64,000 bases of DNA from Rhizobium altiplani. Its GTDB lineage: Bacteria; Pseudomonadota; Alphaproteobacteria; Rhizobiales; Rhizobiaceae. This document shows, one piece after another, positions 31,255 through 40,401 of the stretch; positions within the stretch are counted from its first letter, which is position 1; every line of letters starts with the position of its first letter. The DNA lies in NCBI RefSeq assembly GCF_001542405.1, contig NZ_LNCD01000120.1, forward strand, positions 82,485 to 146,484, read 5' to 3'. The notes under the pieces are model-generated. The model saw nothing but the letters and a program-made list of their open reading frames with translations. It searched no databases and was not told the DNA's origin. A program made the position numbers and the translations under genes.

Positions 31255-34200
31255 ATGACGCGCGTCTGGTCGTATCGCCCGCAACTCCTGCATCTCGGCC
31301 TGTTTATTCTGGCTTATGTCCTGGGCTGCGGGTTCGCTCAGGCGCTCGCAATCGTGCCCGGAACGGGCATCTCCATCTGGCCTCCGAGCGGACTGTTCAT
31401 TGCGACTCTGATCCTCGCTCCCATGTGGAGCTGGCCGTGGTGGGTGCTGGCGGGCGGTCTGGCGGAACTGCTTGGCAATGTCCTGTGGTTCCATAGTCCG
31501 CTGCCTGTGGCCTTCCTTATTTATTCGGGCAACGCGCTCGAAGCCACGCTCGGCGCATGGCTCGTGAACCGAACCTTGAAGGGGTCGGTTCGATTGGAAA
31601 CCTTGCAGGAAGTTGTCGCATTCGTTGTCGTCGGCGCAGGAATTGCACCAATGCTGAGCGCAACGGTCGGAAGTGCGACGCTTGTCTGGTTCGGCATGTC
31701 TTCGCAAACCTTGCTGGACGCCTGGGCTCTGTGGTGGATCGGGGATGCCACCGGGGTCCTGATCGTGGCGCCGCTCGCACTTGTCGTGTTCCAGAGTTGG
31801 GGTGGCAAGGCCGAGTTTTCAGCAGCGCGGTGGGCGGAGGCTTGCGTTCTGGGGGTAATCCTGCTCGGCGTCGCCACCCTTTCGCTGAGTGGCTTTCTGC
31901 CCTTCGCCTACATCATCATGCCGCCACTTCTTTGGGCCTCGGTGCGCTTCGAATTCAAGGGTGCCGCCGTTACGCTGGCCCTTCTTGCACTGATCACGGC
32001 GACATTCACGATATCTGGCGCCAGCCAATTTGCCGGCGATGCCGAGACCCAGCGCCACAACCAGATCATGCTGCAGCTCTTCCTGGCGATCTCGGCATTT
32101 TCCGCGCTCATCGTTGCTGCCATATCCCGGCAGCATCAGCTGACGCTACAGACCCTGCGCGACCGGGAGCGGGAGCTCTTGCAAATCGTGAACATGGTCC
32201 CGGTCCACATCAGGCGGCTGACGCCGGAAGGCGAACCGACCTTCTTCAACAAGCGTCTGGTGGATTTTTTCGGGATTGACCTGGATCAGTTGAACAAGCC
32301 GGGCACGAGCCGGCTGGCGACGAACATAGAAACCCTGGTCCACGAGGATGATGCACCCGTCCTACTGCAAGCGGTCCGTCGTTCCGTCGCCACCGGAGAG
32401 CCCTATTCCTTGAAGTATCGCATGCGCCGTGCCGATGGCGTCTATCGCTGGGTCGATGGCCGAGCAGAACCGCTACGCGACGAAAACGGCGCGATTGTGC
32501 AATGGTTCGCCATCTCCATCGACATCGACGACGAAGTGCGCGCCCAAGACGCGTTGCGGCACAGGGAGCGGCAGCTGCAGCAGCTGATCGACGCCGTGCC
32601 CGCCATGATTTGGACCACGACCCCTGAAGGAACGCCGACCTACCTCAACAAGTGGTACACGGACGTAACTGGCGCCACTCTTGAGGACTTTACCGCCAAC
32701 GGCGGGACGCCGGCGTTCCCTTTAAACGTCATCCATCCGGACGACAGGGCCATGAGGGCGCAGGTGCGCACCCACGCATTCGAGACCGGCACGCCCTATT
32801 TTGTGCACTATCGCCACATACGGCGCGACGGCTCCTATCGCTGGACAGAGAGTCGCGCAGAGCCTTTGCGCGACGAGTCAGGCGCCATCCTCGCTTGGTA
32901 CGCGGTAAGCGTCGACATACATGATCTGGTGACCGCGCGAGAGGCATTGCGCGACCGGGAACGGGAGCTCTCGCAGCTCGTCGACATGGTGCCGAGCCTG
33001 CTCTGGAGACTTAATCCAAGCGGCGAGCCGAGTTTCTTCAACAAGCGCATGATGGATTTCCTGGGTGTGGATAGGCCCGACGCCGGCAAGCTGGATACGA
33101 GCCAGATGGCAGCGATCCTCAACGCCGCTATCCACCCCGATGACACACCGGGGCTCGCCAAGTCACTCCGTGACAGCCTTGCGACCGGCAAGCATTTCGC
33201 GATGGACTACCGCCTGCGTCGCGCAGACGGCGTCTATCGATGGATGTCAGGCCGGGCGGAGCCGATGCGGGACGAAAAGGGGCAGATCATCCAGTGGTAC
33301 GGCCTTTCGCACGACATAGACGATCAGACGCGCCTCTACAGCGACATAGCCGAGCGCGAAGCCAGAATCCGGCGACTGATAGATTCAGACATTATCGGGA
33401 TCGTCATATGGGATCTGGACGGAACAGTCATCGACGCCAATGACGCGTTTCTCCGTATGATCCAGTACGAACGGGAGGATGTGCAGGCCGGCCTTCGGTG
33501 GTTCGATATAACGCCTCCCAAATGGCAGACCGTGCATGCCCGCGAAGAGGCGGAAGAACTTGCGGCGACGGGCAAGATGCAAGCCCGGGAGAAGGAGTAT
33601 TTCAGGAAGGATGGCAGTCGAGTGCCGGTCTTGATCGGGGCGGCCTGCTTCGAAGGGCAGTCTCGACAAGGAGTTGCGTACATTCTCGATCTGACCGAAC
33701 ACAAGCGTGCGGAAGCTGCATTGCGCAGCCGGGAACAGGAACTGTCGCTCCTCGTGGACATGGTCCCGAGTTATCTCTGGCGGATCTCACCAGACGGCCA
33801 GCCCGTCTTTTTCAACAAAAGACTTGTCGACTACCTGGGCCTGGATGTCGCGGGCCTGGACAAGCCGGACATGAGCCGGCTCGACGCATTTATCGAGACC
33901 GCGATTCATCCCGATGATGCCGTTGAGGTTGCGGACGCGTTCCAACGCTCCCTGGCGAGTGGTGAGCCACTTTCCATGAAATGGCGGATGCGTCGAGCTG
34001 ACGGCACGTATCGGTGGATGGCGACAAGCGCCGAAGCGATGCGAGATCAGGACGGTAGCATCGCCCAATGGTACGGCCTCTGCCACGACATCGATGATCA
34101 GTTGCAGAGTGAAGAGGCGCTGCGCAACAGCAAGCGGCAACTGGAGCAGATGATCGACGCAGTGCCCATCAACATCCTGAGCTACGATCCCGAGGGCAAG

Positions 34201-35622
34201 CTCACCTCCGCCAGCAAGCGATACCTGGACAATGTTGGAGCGGTGCCGGATCACGTCACGGATTTTGAGGGGCTGGCCCGGCATCTGGCTCACCCTGACG
34301 ATCTCCCGGTCATGCTGCGGAGGGCGTTGGATGGCTTTGCGACAGGAACGCCTTTCGTGAATCGTTTTCGGCGGCGTACCAAGGACGGCGCCTATCCCTG
34401 GATCGAGGCCCGCGCGCAGCCTTTGCGCGATGCGTCTGGCGCGATCGTGCAATGGTACCAGGTTTCGATCGATATCGAAGATGAGATGCGGGCGCAGGAA
34501 GCTCTTCGGGAGAGCGAGTCGCAGCTGAGACGGCTCGTGGATGCCCTCCCGGTACAGATCTGGGCAGCGGCGGCCGATGGCGAGCCGTCTTACCTGAACA
34601 GGCGATTGGCCGAGTATGTCGGCCTGACATTGACCGATCTCAGTTCTCCCAAAGCCACCCGGTTGCAGATGGCGATCCAGAATTCCGTCCATCCGGACGA
34701 TGCCTCCGCAGTCGGGCAAGCTCTCATGCACTCGTTTACAACGGGCAGCACCTTCACGATGAAATACCGGCAACGACGGGCCGACGGCGTCTATCGCTGG
34801 ATCAACGGGCGAGCCGAGCCACTTCGCGATGCAAACGGCAACATATTGCAATGGTACGGCGTGAGCTTCGACATCGATGACGACGTGCGCACCCAAGAGG
34901 AATTGCGCCGGACGCAGGAAAGGCTAGCGGTCGCTTCGCAGGCGGCAAGCCTTGCGGAGCTCTCGGCATCCATCGCCCATGAGGTGAACCAACCGCTGGC
35001 CGCCATCGTCGCCAACTCGCATGCCTGCCATCGCTGGCTGTCGTTCGAGCCTCCGAACGTAGCACGCGCCAACACCGTGATCGAGCGCCTGATCCGTGAC
35101 GCGAACGCCGCCGCCGATGTCGTGAGCCGCATTCGGGCCCTGTTCAAGCAATCCACGGAGACAAGGAGCCGCGCGACGCTCTCGAGCGTCATAGCCGAAG
35201 CGCGTGGCCTGATGGCCGAGGAGGCCGCCCGACGCCGCATTCGCATGGACTTTCATGTCGATGCCGACCTTCCTGCCGTCACACTGGATTCCATCCAAAT
35301 TCAACAGGTCCTCATCAATCTCTTCCGCAACGGCATGGATGCCATGGATCTCGTTGAAGGCGAAAAAGTCCTTGAGGTGCATGCGCATCGCGCGGGCAGC
35401 GAGGTTGAGACGGAAATCAGCGATCGTGGACGCGGCGTCGAATCTCCCGATCGTGTGTTCGAGCCCTTCTTCACGACGAAGCAGCACGGGATGGGTATGG
35501 GACTGGCCATCAGTCGATCGATCGTCGAGGCGCATGGCGGGCGTTTGTGGACCGAGAAGAATGAACCGTGCGGCGCGCGGTTCATTTTCACCTTACCAAT
35601 TGCAGCGAAAGAGACCTCATGA
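31255..35622 (+). CDS. MASE1 hybrid sensor: histidine kinase with seven tandem PAS domains
   Basis: A 1455-residue membrane histidine kinase. Residues 10-295 are a MASE1 integral-membrane sensor with about eight helices (GISIWPPSGLFIATLILAP). Then seven PAS/PAC units: about 303-429, 436-556, 566-692, 701-812, 825-952, 956-1079 and 1086-1212. Five share the wording FFNKR...DFLG and WRMRRADGVYRW, so they arose by internal duplication; unit 4 is of a different PAS type. The kinase core has H1242 in SIAHEVNQPL (FixL-like HWE/HisKA group), N box NLFRNGMDAMD and G box DRGRGVESPDRVFEPFFTTK. Start at 31255 with AGGAG; the stop overlaps the next start (ATGA). Likely partners are the three receivers that follow. 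Confidence 0.92.
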   Translation: MTRVWSYRPQLLHLGLFILAYVLGCGFAQALAIVPGTGISIWPPSGLFIATLILAPMWSWPWWVLAGGLAELLGNVLWFHSPLPVAFLIYSGNALEATLGAWLVNRTLKGSVRLETLQEVVAFVVVGAGIAPMLSATVGSATLVWFGMSSQTLLDAWALWWIGDATGVLIVAPLALVVFQSWGGKAEFSAARWAEACVLGVILLGVATLSLSGFLPFAYIIMPPLLWASVRFEFKGAAVTLALLALITATFTISGASQFAGDAETQRHNQIMLQLFLAISAFSALIVAAISRQHQLTLQTLRDRERELLQIVNMVPVHIRRLTPEGEPTFFNKRLVDFFGIDLDQLNKPGTSRLATNIETLVHEDDAPVLLQAVRRSVATGEPYSLKYRMRRADGVYRWVDGRAEPLRDENGAIVQWFAISIDIDDEVRAQDALRHRERQLQQLIDAVPAMIWTTTPEGTPTYLNKWYTDVTGATLEDFTANGGTPAFPLNVIHPDDRAMRAQVRTHAFETGTPYFVHYRHIRRDGSYRWTESRAEPLRDESGAILAWYAVSVDIHDLVTAREALRDRERELSQLVDMVPSLLWRLNPSGEPSFFNKRMMDFLGVDRPDAGKLDTSQMAAILNAAIHPDDTPGLAKSLRDSLATGKHFAMDYRLRRADGVYRWMSGRAEPMRDEKGQIIQWYGLSHDIDDQTRLYSDIAEREARIRRLIDSDIIGIVIWDLDGTVIDANDAFLRMIQYEREDVQAGLRWFDITPPKWQTVHAREEAEELAATGKMQAREKEYFRKDGSRVPVLIGAACFEGQSRQGVAYILDLTEHKRAEAALRSREQELSLLVDMVPSYLWRISPDGQPVFFNKRLVDYLGLDVAGLDKPDMSRLDAFIETAIHPDDAVEVADAFQRSLASGEPLSMKWRMRRADGTYRWMATSAEAMRDQDGSIAQWYGLCHDIDDQLQSEEALRNSKRQLEQMIDAVPINILSYDPEGKLTSASKRYLDNVGAVPDHVTDFEGLARHLAHPDDLPVMLRRALDGFATGTPFVNRFRRRTKDGAYPWIEARAQPLRDASGAIVQWYQVSIDIEDEMRAQEALRESESQLRRLVDALPVQIWAAAADGEPSYLNRRLAEYVGLTLTDLSSPKATRLQMAIQNSVHPDDASAVGQALMHSFTTGSTFTMKYRQRRADGVYRWINGRAEPLRDANGNILQWYGVSFDIDDDVRTQEELRRTQERLAVASQAASLAELSASIAHEVNQPLAAIVANSHACHRWLSFEPPNVARANTVIERLIRDANAAADVVSRIRALFKQSTETRSRATLSSVIAEARGLMAEEAARRRIRMDFHVDADLPAVTLDSIQIQQVLINLFRNGMDAMDLVEGEKVLEVHAHRAGSEVETEISDRGRGVESPDRVFEPFFTTKQHGMGMGLAISRSIVEAHGGRLWTEKNEPCGARFIFTLPIAAKETS

Positions 35623-36260
35623 CGACGGACGACCATGTTGTTTTCATCGTGGACGATGATGAAAGCATTCGGGAGGCGCTCGGCGAACTCCTCGAGACCC
35701 ACGGCATACACACCATCGCCTTCGGGTCGGCGGGCGAATATGTCGGCGGCGAGAAACCGGATGTCCCTGCCTGCCTTATCCTCGACGTCGAACTGCCTGA
35801 TATCAACGGCCTCGAACTGCAACGGCAGATCGCCGAAGGCGATCATCCGCCGATCGTTTTCATCACCGGACACGGCGATATTCCGTCGTCGGTGCGGGCG
35901 ATCAAGCATGGCGCGGTGGACTTCCTCACCAAGCCCTTCAGCGATGCGGACCTCATGGCAGCGGTCCACACGGCGATTTCCCAGGATCGGGAAAAGCGAT
36001 CGGAGCGGGCCGAACTGAGCCTGCTCAGGCAGCGATATCTGGAGCTGACCCCACGGGAGCGCGAGGTGCTGCCGCTCGTGGTCAGTGGTCTCCTCAACAA
36101 GCAGGCAGCATCGGAACTGGGGATCAGCGAAGTCACGCTGCAAATTCATCGAAGGAATGTAATGCAGAAAATGGGAACAGCATCGCTCGCCGATCTCGTG
36201 CGTATTGCGGAGAGGTTGGAGATACCGATCACCCACTCGCGCCGCGCGGGAGGAAATTAG
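35619..36260 (+). CDS. FixJ-family response regulator
   Basis: A 213-residue regulator: receiver with D56 in CLILDVELPDINGLEL and K in LTKPF, plus a LuxR-type helix-turn-helix (ELTPREREVLPLVV, SELGISEVTLQIHRRNVMQKMG). It starts inside the last codons of the kinase gene (ATGA), so it is coupled to it and is the most direct partner. Its class, FixJ, is the usual output for FixL-like kinases, which fits the kinase core upstream. Confidence 0.93.
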   Translation: MTTDDHVVFIVDDDESIREALGELLETHGIHTIAFGSAGEYVGGEKPDVPACLILDVELPDINGLELQRQIAEGDHPPIVFITGHGDIPSSVRAIKHGAVDFLTKPFSDADLMAAVHTAISQDREKRSERAELSLLRQRYLELTPREREVLPLVVSGLLNKQAASELGISEVTLQIHRRNVMQKMGTASLADLVRIAERLEIPITHSRRAGGN

Positions 36261-36262
36261 TC

Positions 36263-36640
36263 ATGGAGCGAACAAGACCGACCATCGCGGTCATCGATGA
36301 CGATCCGAGGCTGCTCGAATCGCTGGAGGAACTGCTGGAATCCGCCGGCTATACGGCTTGCTGCTTCCGTTCGGCCGGGCACTTGCTGGTTCGCGGACTC
36401 TCGGACCTCGACCTTCTCATAACGGACATTGGCATGCCCGGCACGGACGGTTTCGAACTTCGCGACATCGTGAAGAAGGCGCGTCCGGAACTGCCGGTTT
36501 TCCTGATCACCGGCCGCCATGAAATCGCGGACCACGGCCGCGCCCAAGGCATCAGCGGTTTTTTCCGCAAGCCTTTCGACGCCCCTGCCCTGCTCGTAGC
36601 CATCGCAGACGCTTTGCAAAAATCGAAAAATGGAGGGTGA
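36263..36640 (+). CDS. stand-alone receiver-domain protein
   Basis: A 125-residue single receiver, no output domain. Acidic pair D12-D13, phospho-acceptor D55 in LLITDIGMPGTDGFEL, and K in FRKPF. It starts 2 bases after the preceding stop. Such single receivers act as phosphate sinks, shuttles or allosteric regulators of a kinase. The stop lies 1 base before the next start. Confidence 0.9.
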   Translation: MERTRPTIAVIDDDPRLLESLEELLESAGYTACCFRSAGHLLVRGLSDLDLLITDIGMPGTDGFELRDIVKKARPELPVFLITGRHEIADHGRAQGISGFFRKPFDAPALLVAIADALQKSKNGG

Positions 36641-36641
36641 C

Positions 36642-37337
36642 ATGAGAGTTGAACAACTGCCGCGGAGATCGGCGCCGCTGTTACCACAGCACAAGAATGA
36701 TGCCGAGCAGCCAATCGTCATCATCGTCGATGACGACGCGGCTGTCCGCGAGGCTTTGTCTGAGTTGATTCTTTCGGCGGGTTTCCGGTCAGTCGATTTC
36801 GCCTCAACCCAAGAAGTGCTCGACGCCGACATATTGGACAGCCCAGGTTGCCTGATCCTCGATGTGCGCATGCCGGGAGCAAGCGGGCTTCATCTGCAGC
36901 ACCATCTGGCGCAAAACGGCAATTTCAAGCCAATCATTTTCCTCACCGGACACGGCGACATCCCGATGACGGTGCAGGCCATGAAGGCCGGCGCGGTGGA
37001 CTTTCTCACCAAACCGGTGCGGGATCAGACGCTGCTCGATGCGGTGATCGCCGGGATTGAGCTCGATGTGGCGCGGCGCGCGGAGGCTGTTGTCGTCAAG
37101 CGCAATCTCGAGCGCTTGGAGACACTGACGCACCGGGAGCGCGAAATCCTACGCGAAGTCGCACGCGGGCGACTGAACAAGCAGATCGCCTTCGACCTCA
37201 GCATCAGCGAAGTGACGGTGAAGCTGCATCGCGCCAACGTCATGCGCAAGATGGGCGCCGGCTCGATCGGAGAGTTGATCAGGGCATGGGAAACGTTGCC
37301 GACTGCGATGCGGGAGGCGGGTGGCTCGAAATTTTGA
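36642..37337 (+). CDS. second FixJ-family response regulator
   Basis: A 231-residue regulator with a receiver (D74 in CLILDVRMPGASGLHL, K in LTKPV) and LuxR-type HTH (ETLTHREREILREVA, DLSISEVTVKLHRANVMRKMGAGSIGEL). About 20 unstructured residues precede the receiver. I use the ATG at 36642, which has GGAGGGTG before it, rather than 36630. It ends the kinase-receiver operon. Strong similarity to the 35619 product suggests duplication of the output arm. Confidence 0.92.
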   Translation: MRVEQLPRRSAPLLPQHKNDAEQPIVIIVDDDAAVREALSELILSAGFRSVDFASTQEVLDADILDSPGCLILDVRMPGASGLHLQHHLAQNGNFKPIIFLTGHGDIPMTVQAMKAGAVDFLTKPVRDQTLLDAVIAGIELDVARRAEAVVVKRNLERLETLTHREREILREVARGRLNKQIAFDLSISEVTVKLHRANVMRKMGAGSIGELIRAWETLPTAMREAGGSKF

Positions 37338-37380
37338 GTTGGCTGAACAGATGCCGGCATTGGCGATGATGCGCCGTTGG

Positions 37381-38277
37381 TTAGATCGCTTCGATGGCTT
37401 TTGCCTCGCGGGCCATGAAGTCACAGAATAACTTTACTCGCAGCGGCACCGTGCGGCCAAACGCGTGCAGCGCGTTGAATGGAAGCTTGGGAAAGCCTAT
37501 CCCCGACTCGACGGCGACAAGCGCACCGGATTCTAGTTCTTTGGCGACCAGGCATCGCAGAACATAGGCGGCCCCCAACCCGCCGAGCGCAGCTTGAATG
37601 AGCGCTGCTCCCGAGTCGCAATCCACGCGCCCTGACGGAATGAAGCTCTTCCCATCCGCCAGGGGCAAAGGCTGTATCACGCCGCCCGGCGCATATCGGG
37701 CAAAGGGCAACGCTGCCAGGGCTTCGTCGCTGGTGGGATTGGCCCAGGCTTCAAGAAAAGCCGGAGATGCGACGATCGCCATCGGCAGGTCGGCCAGGCG
37801 GCGCACGATCAGATCACCCTCCAGGGATCTACCTGCACGCAGCACGACGTCATAGTCCTCCCTGATCAGATCGACGAACCGATCCGTGAGACCGATATCG
37901 AGATGAAGGTTCGGATGGTCGGCGGCAAAGCTCGAAAAGAGACGCGGGAGCAGAAGAGGCGCCAGTTCGCTGGGCATGCTGATGCGCAAGCGGCCCGACG
38001 GCGAGGCATCGGACCTGATCGCCTCGTCACTCGAATCCAGATCCCGCAATAGCGGCGCAACGCGGTCGAAGAAAATCTGACCGTCCTGGGTCAGCGTGAG
38101 GGCACGGGTGGAGCGCAGGAATAGGCGCGCGCCGATCTTCTTTTCCAGCCGCGCCACGCTCTTCGACACGGCGGACGGAGTCGTGTCCAGGTCACGCGCG
38201 GCCGCGCTGAACGAACCGGCCTCCACGGTCCTTACGAAAGCCATCAATCCCGACGTCTCGTTCAGCAGGTTTGCCAC
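37381..38277 (-). CDS. LysR-family transcriptional regulator
   Basis: A 298-residue LysR regulator: N-terminal HTH (ETSGLMAFVRTVEAGSFSAAARDLDTTPSAVSKSVARLEKKIGARLF) then an effector domain. The start is a GTG at 38277 preceded by GGAGGTG, a perfect ribosome site; an ATG at 38313 in the same frame has none. Divergent from the SDR at 38373 with 95 bases between, the usual layout for a LysR regulator and its target. Effector unknown. Confidence 0.88.
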   Translation of the reverse strand: MANLLNETSGLMAFVRTVEAGSFSAAARDLDTTPSAVSKSVARLEKKIGARLFLRSTRALTLTQDGQIFFDRVAPLLRDLDSSDEAIRSDASPSGRLRISMPSELAPLLLPRLFSSFAADHPNLHLDIGLTDRFVDLIREDYDVVLRAGRSLEGDLIVRRLADLPMAIVASPAFLEAWANPTSDEALAALPFARYAPGGVIQPLPLADGKSFIPSGRVDCDSGAALIQAALGGLGAAYVLRCLVAKELESGALVAVESGIGFPKLPFNALHAFGRTVPLRVKLFCDFMAREAKAIEAI

Positions 38278-38337
38278 TTGCACCTCCGCGGCACAGATCA
38301 TGTGCCCGCTCATGATCTAATGACGCCGGGAGGCAAC

Positions 38338-38371
38338 GCTTATCTCATCTCTTGTTGAAAAGGAGATAAGC
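38338..38371 (+). promoter_or_regulatory. 9-bp inverted repeat covering the SDR ribosome site
   Basis: GCTTATCTC (38338-38346) and GAGATAAGC (38363-38371) are exact inverted repeats with a 16-base spacer; the right arm contains the Shine-Dalgarno GGAGATAAG and ends one base before the ATG. As RNA it would bury the ribosome site; as DNA it could be a LysR operator. Confidence 0.6.
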
Positions 38372-38372
38372 A

Positions 38373-39122
38373 ATGCAACGCCTTAAAGACAAGGTCGCCA
38401 TCATCACCGGTGGCAATAGCGGCATCGGCAAAGCGACCGCACAGCTCTTCGCGGAAGAGGGAGCGCAGATCATCATCACCGGCCGGCGGCAGGATGTCGT
38501 CGATCGGGCCGTGAAGAACATCGGCTATTCAGCCATTGGTTTCGTGGGCGATGTTGCCGACCTCGAAGATCACAGCAAGTTGGCGGATATCGTGAAGAGG
38601 AGCTTCGGCGGAATCGACATCTACGTGGCCAATGCCGGTGTTATCAACCTTACCGCGTCCGCCGATGTCACGCCCGAAGACTATGATCGGCACTTCGCCA
38701 TCAATACGCGCGGCGTATTCTTCGGCGTGCAGACAATCTCGCCGCTGATCCGCGGCGGCGGCAGCATCATCGTGACGAGCTCGCTCGCGGCCACGAAGAT
38801 CCTCCCAAATCATACGGTCTATGCCGGGTCGAAGGCCGCCGTCGCCGCCTTTGCCAGGAACTGGGCGATCGAATTCAAGTCGCGGCGGATCCGCGTCAAC
38901 ATCCTGAGCCCGGGGCCGGTCGAGACCGAAATCCTCGGCAAGCTCGGCGTATCGGAAGCAGAACGCCCGGCATTCGAAGACTACATGGCCTCGCTTATCC
39001 CCGCAGGCCGGCTGGGGCGGACGGAGGAGCTGGCGCGCGCCGCACTGTTTCTCGCCTCCGATGCAGGAAGCTTCGTCAATGGGATCGAGCTTCACGTCGA
39101 CGGCGGCATGACCCTGGCTTGA
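38373..39122 (+). CDS. short-chain dehydrogenase/reductase (LysR-controlled)
   Basis: A 249-residue classical SDR: TGGNSGIG at 12-19, NAG at 87-89, S/Y150-xxx-K154 in VYAGSKAA, and the C-terminal FVNGIELHVDGG typical of FabG-like enzymes. Divergent from the LysR gene. AAGGAGATAAGC precedes the ATG, within an inverted repeat that could block translation. Substrate unknown. Confidence 0.9.
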   Translation: MQRLKDKVAIITGGNSGIGKATAQLFAEEGAQIIITGRRQDVVDRAVKNIGYSAIGFVGDVADLEDHSKLADIVKRSFGGIDIYVANAGVINLTASADVTPEDYDRHFAINTRGVFFGVQTISPLIRGGGSIIVTSSLAATKILPNHTVYAGSKAAVAAFARNWAIEFKSRRIRVNILSPGPVETEILGKLGVSEAERPAFEDYMASLIPAGRLGRTEELARAALFLASDAGSFVNGIELHVDGGMTLA

Positions 39123-39538
39123 AAGGATTGGAAAAATGCAAAAGCCACACACAACCCCGAGATCATCGCCTTCATCAACCGCCTGGCGGAGCAGGCAGCA
39201 ACTGTCGGATGGAAGAGATGGAGGATCTCGCATCCGTGCCGTTCTTTACAAATCGCTTGTATCGAACCATTGTAAAGCGTATGTCGTCGCGCGATTTGTC
39301 GCACGAGCCGAACCTCTTCGGAACTATAGTTCTCCAACCTATTTTTCTGGCAAGTATCACTATTGACATAGCTGCGAATACACTTGCCACCTCCCACATC
39401 ACTAAGCGACACCATGTTCCTTGGCTGAAGCAGGGAAATTCCCCATTCCGTTAGGCAAGCTTTGAAACCCTCGCGCGAATGGCGATGCGGTAGTGTCTCT
39501 CAACCGTCAATTCCGGCGGGAGGAAGAGGAGAGATACA
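39123..39538. other. intergenic region with a gene remnant and a palindrome
   Basis: No complete gene. A plus-strand frame starting near 39148 reads NPEIIAFINRLAEQAATVGW and stops at 39260 without a start codon, so it may be the tail of a lost gene. GAACTATAGTTC, a perfect 12-bp palindrome, stands at 39321-39332, 207 bases before the curlin gene. The rest is the curlin promoter region. Confidence 0.4.
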
Positions 39539-39901
39539 ATGAAAATCAAGGGCCTAGTAATTGCAACCGTGTTTGCTCTTTCGTCGATCTCCGGCGTATT
39601 CGCTGCGGATAATCAGTCCATCACAGCTCAAAGCGGCTGGGGCAACGTCGCCGGTACTGGCCAATTGGGCTTCCGGAACTTCAGCTTTACCGGCCAATCC
39701 GGTATTGCGAACCACTCGGCAACCGTTCAGTTCGGTGCATACAACGTATCCGGTACAGCCCAATACGGCATCGCCAACCACTCGACTACCGTGCAAGCGG
39801 GCCTAGGAAACGTCTCCGCCACCATCCAGAGCGGTTTCGGCAACAACTCGCTCACCGTTCAGTCCGGCGTCGGCAACAGCTCCACGACCGTCCAGCATTA
39901 A
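39539..39901 (+). CDS. compact curlin (CsgA/CsgB-like) amyloid subunit
   Basis: A 120-residue exported protein. The signal peptide is residues 1-22 (MKIKGLVIATVFALSSISGVFA). From Q31 to 118 there are eight uninterrupted 11-residue repeats of the form Q-x-G-x-x-N-x-x-x-T-x, closed by Q119. Each repeat has the curlin spacing of Gln, Gly and Asn; alternate repeats are more alike, so the unit may be four 22-residue hairpins. E. coli CsgA has five units of about 22. No linkers exist here. GGAGG...GGAGAG precedes the ATG. It should form extracellular curli-like amyloid. CsgG, CsgE and CsgF are not in the window. Confidence 0.9.
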   Translation: MKIKGLVIATVFALSSISGVFAADNQSITAQSGWGNVAGTGQLGFRNFSFTGQSGIANHSATVQFGAYNVSGTAQYGIANHSTTVQAGLGNVSATIQSGFGNNSLTVQSGVGNSSTTVQH

Positions 39902-39960
39902 CAGAGTATCCCTGAAGGTCAGCGGCCTTGCCGCTGACCTCTTTTGCTCGGAGTCCTACA

Positions 39961-40266
39961 ATGATTGCGGCCCTCCCGCCCGTACACTGCATTATAGAGC
40001 ATCATAAGGAGAGTGGAGGTGTCATGACTCTGGTCCCGACGATCGAAAGCAACGGTCGCGGCGAAGGAAGCTATCAATTCGAGATTTTTTCGAATTCCAA
40101 CGGCAACACCTCAAGCAATGTTCAAGGCGGCGATTTCCAGAAGGATGACCCGGGACGGCTTGCGCTTTCACGGTCAACTATCTCCGTGTCGCCGAACGGA
40201 TGGAGCGCCCGGCTGACTGTCTATGGTCCAAACGGCGAAAAGCTCTGCGTGGTGTCGGTGCCGTGA
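39961..40266 (+). CDS. csgH: CsgH-like curli assembly inhibitor/chaperone
   Basis: A 101-residue protein, 59 bases after the curlin gene. The body, SYQFEIFSNSNGNTSSNVQGGDF, LALSRSTISVSPNGWSARLTVYGPNGEKLCVVSV, is a beta-rich immunoglobulin-like fold of CsgH type; CsgC/CsgH proteins bind unfolded curlin in the periplasm and stop premature amyloid. CGGAG precedes the ATG at 39961. No clear signal peptide is visible (MIAALPPVHCII is short), which is odd for a periplasmic protein, so the true start or export route is uncertain. Assigned by family resemblance and neighbour. Confidence 0.78.
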   Translation: MIAALPPVHCIIEHHKESGGVMTLVPTIESNGRGEGSYQFEIFSNSNGNTSSNVQGGDFQKDDPGRLALSRSTISVSPNGWSARLTVYGPNGEKLCVVSVP

Positions 40267-40401
40267 CATTTATGCACCGTTCATACGATCTTCCCGGCAA
40301 GCGAAACGGCCGCTAATTGATTGTATACTAAATTATAATAGTAATAGACCTCGGTGCGTCGCGTCGACGTGTGTCGGCGGCTGTCTTGGGGTGACGAGGG
40401 A

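Noticed and set aside
30104..39122. One SDR operon spanning both SDR genes
   Set aside because: They are separated by the kinase operon and a divergent LysR gene, with separate promoters.
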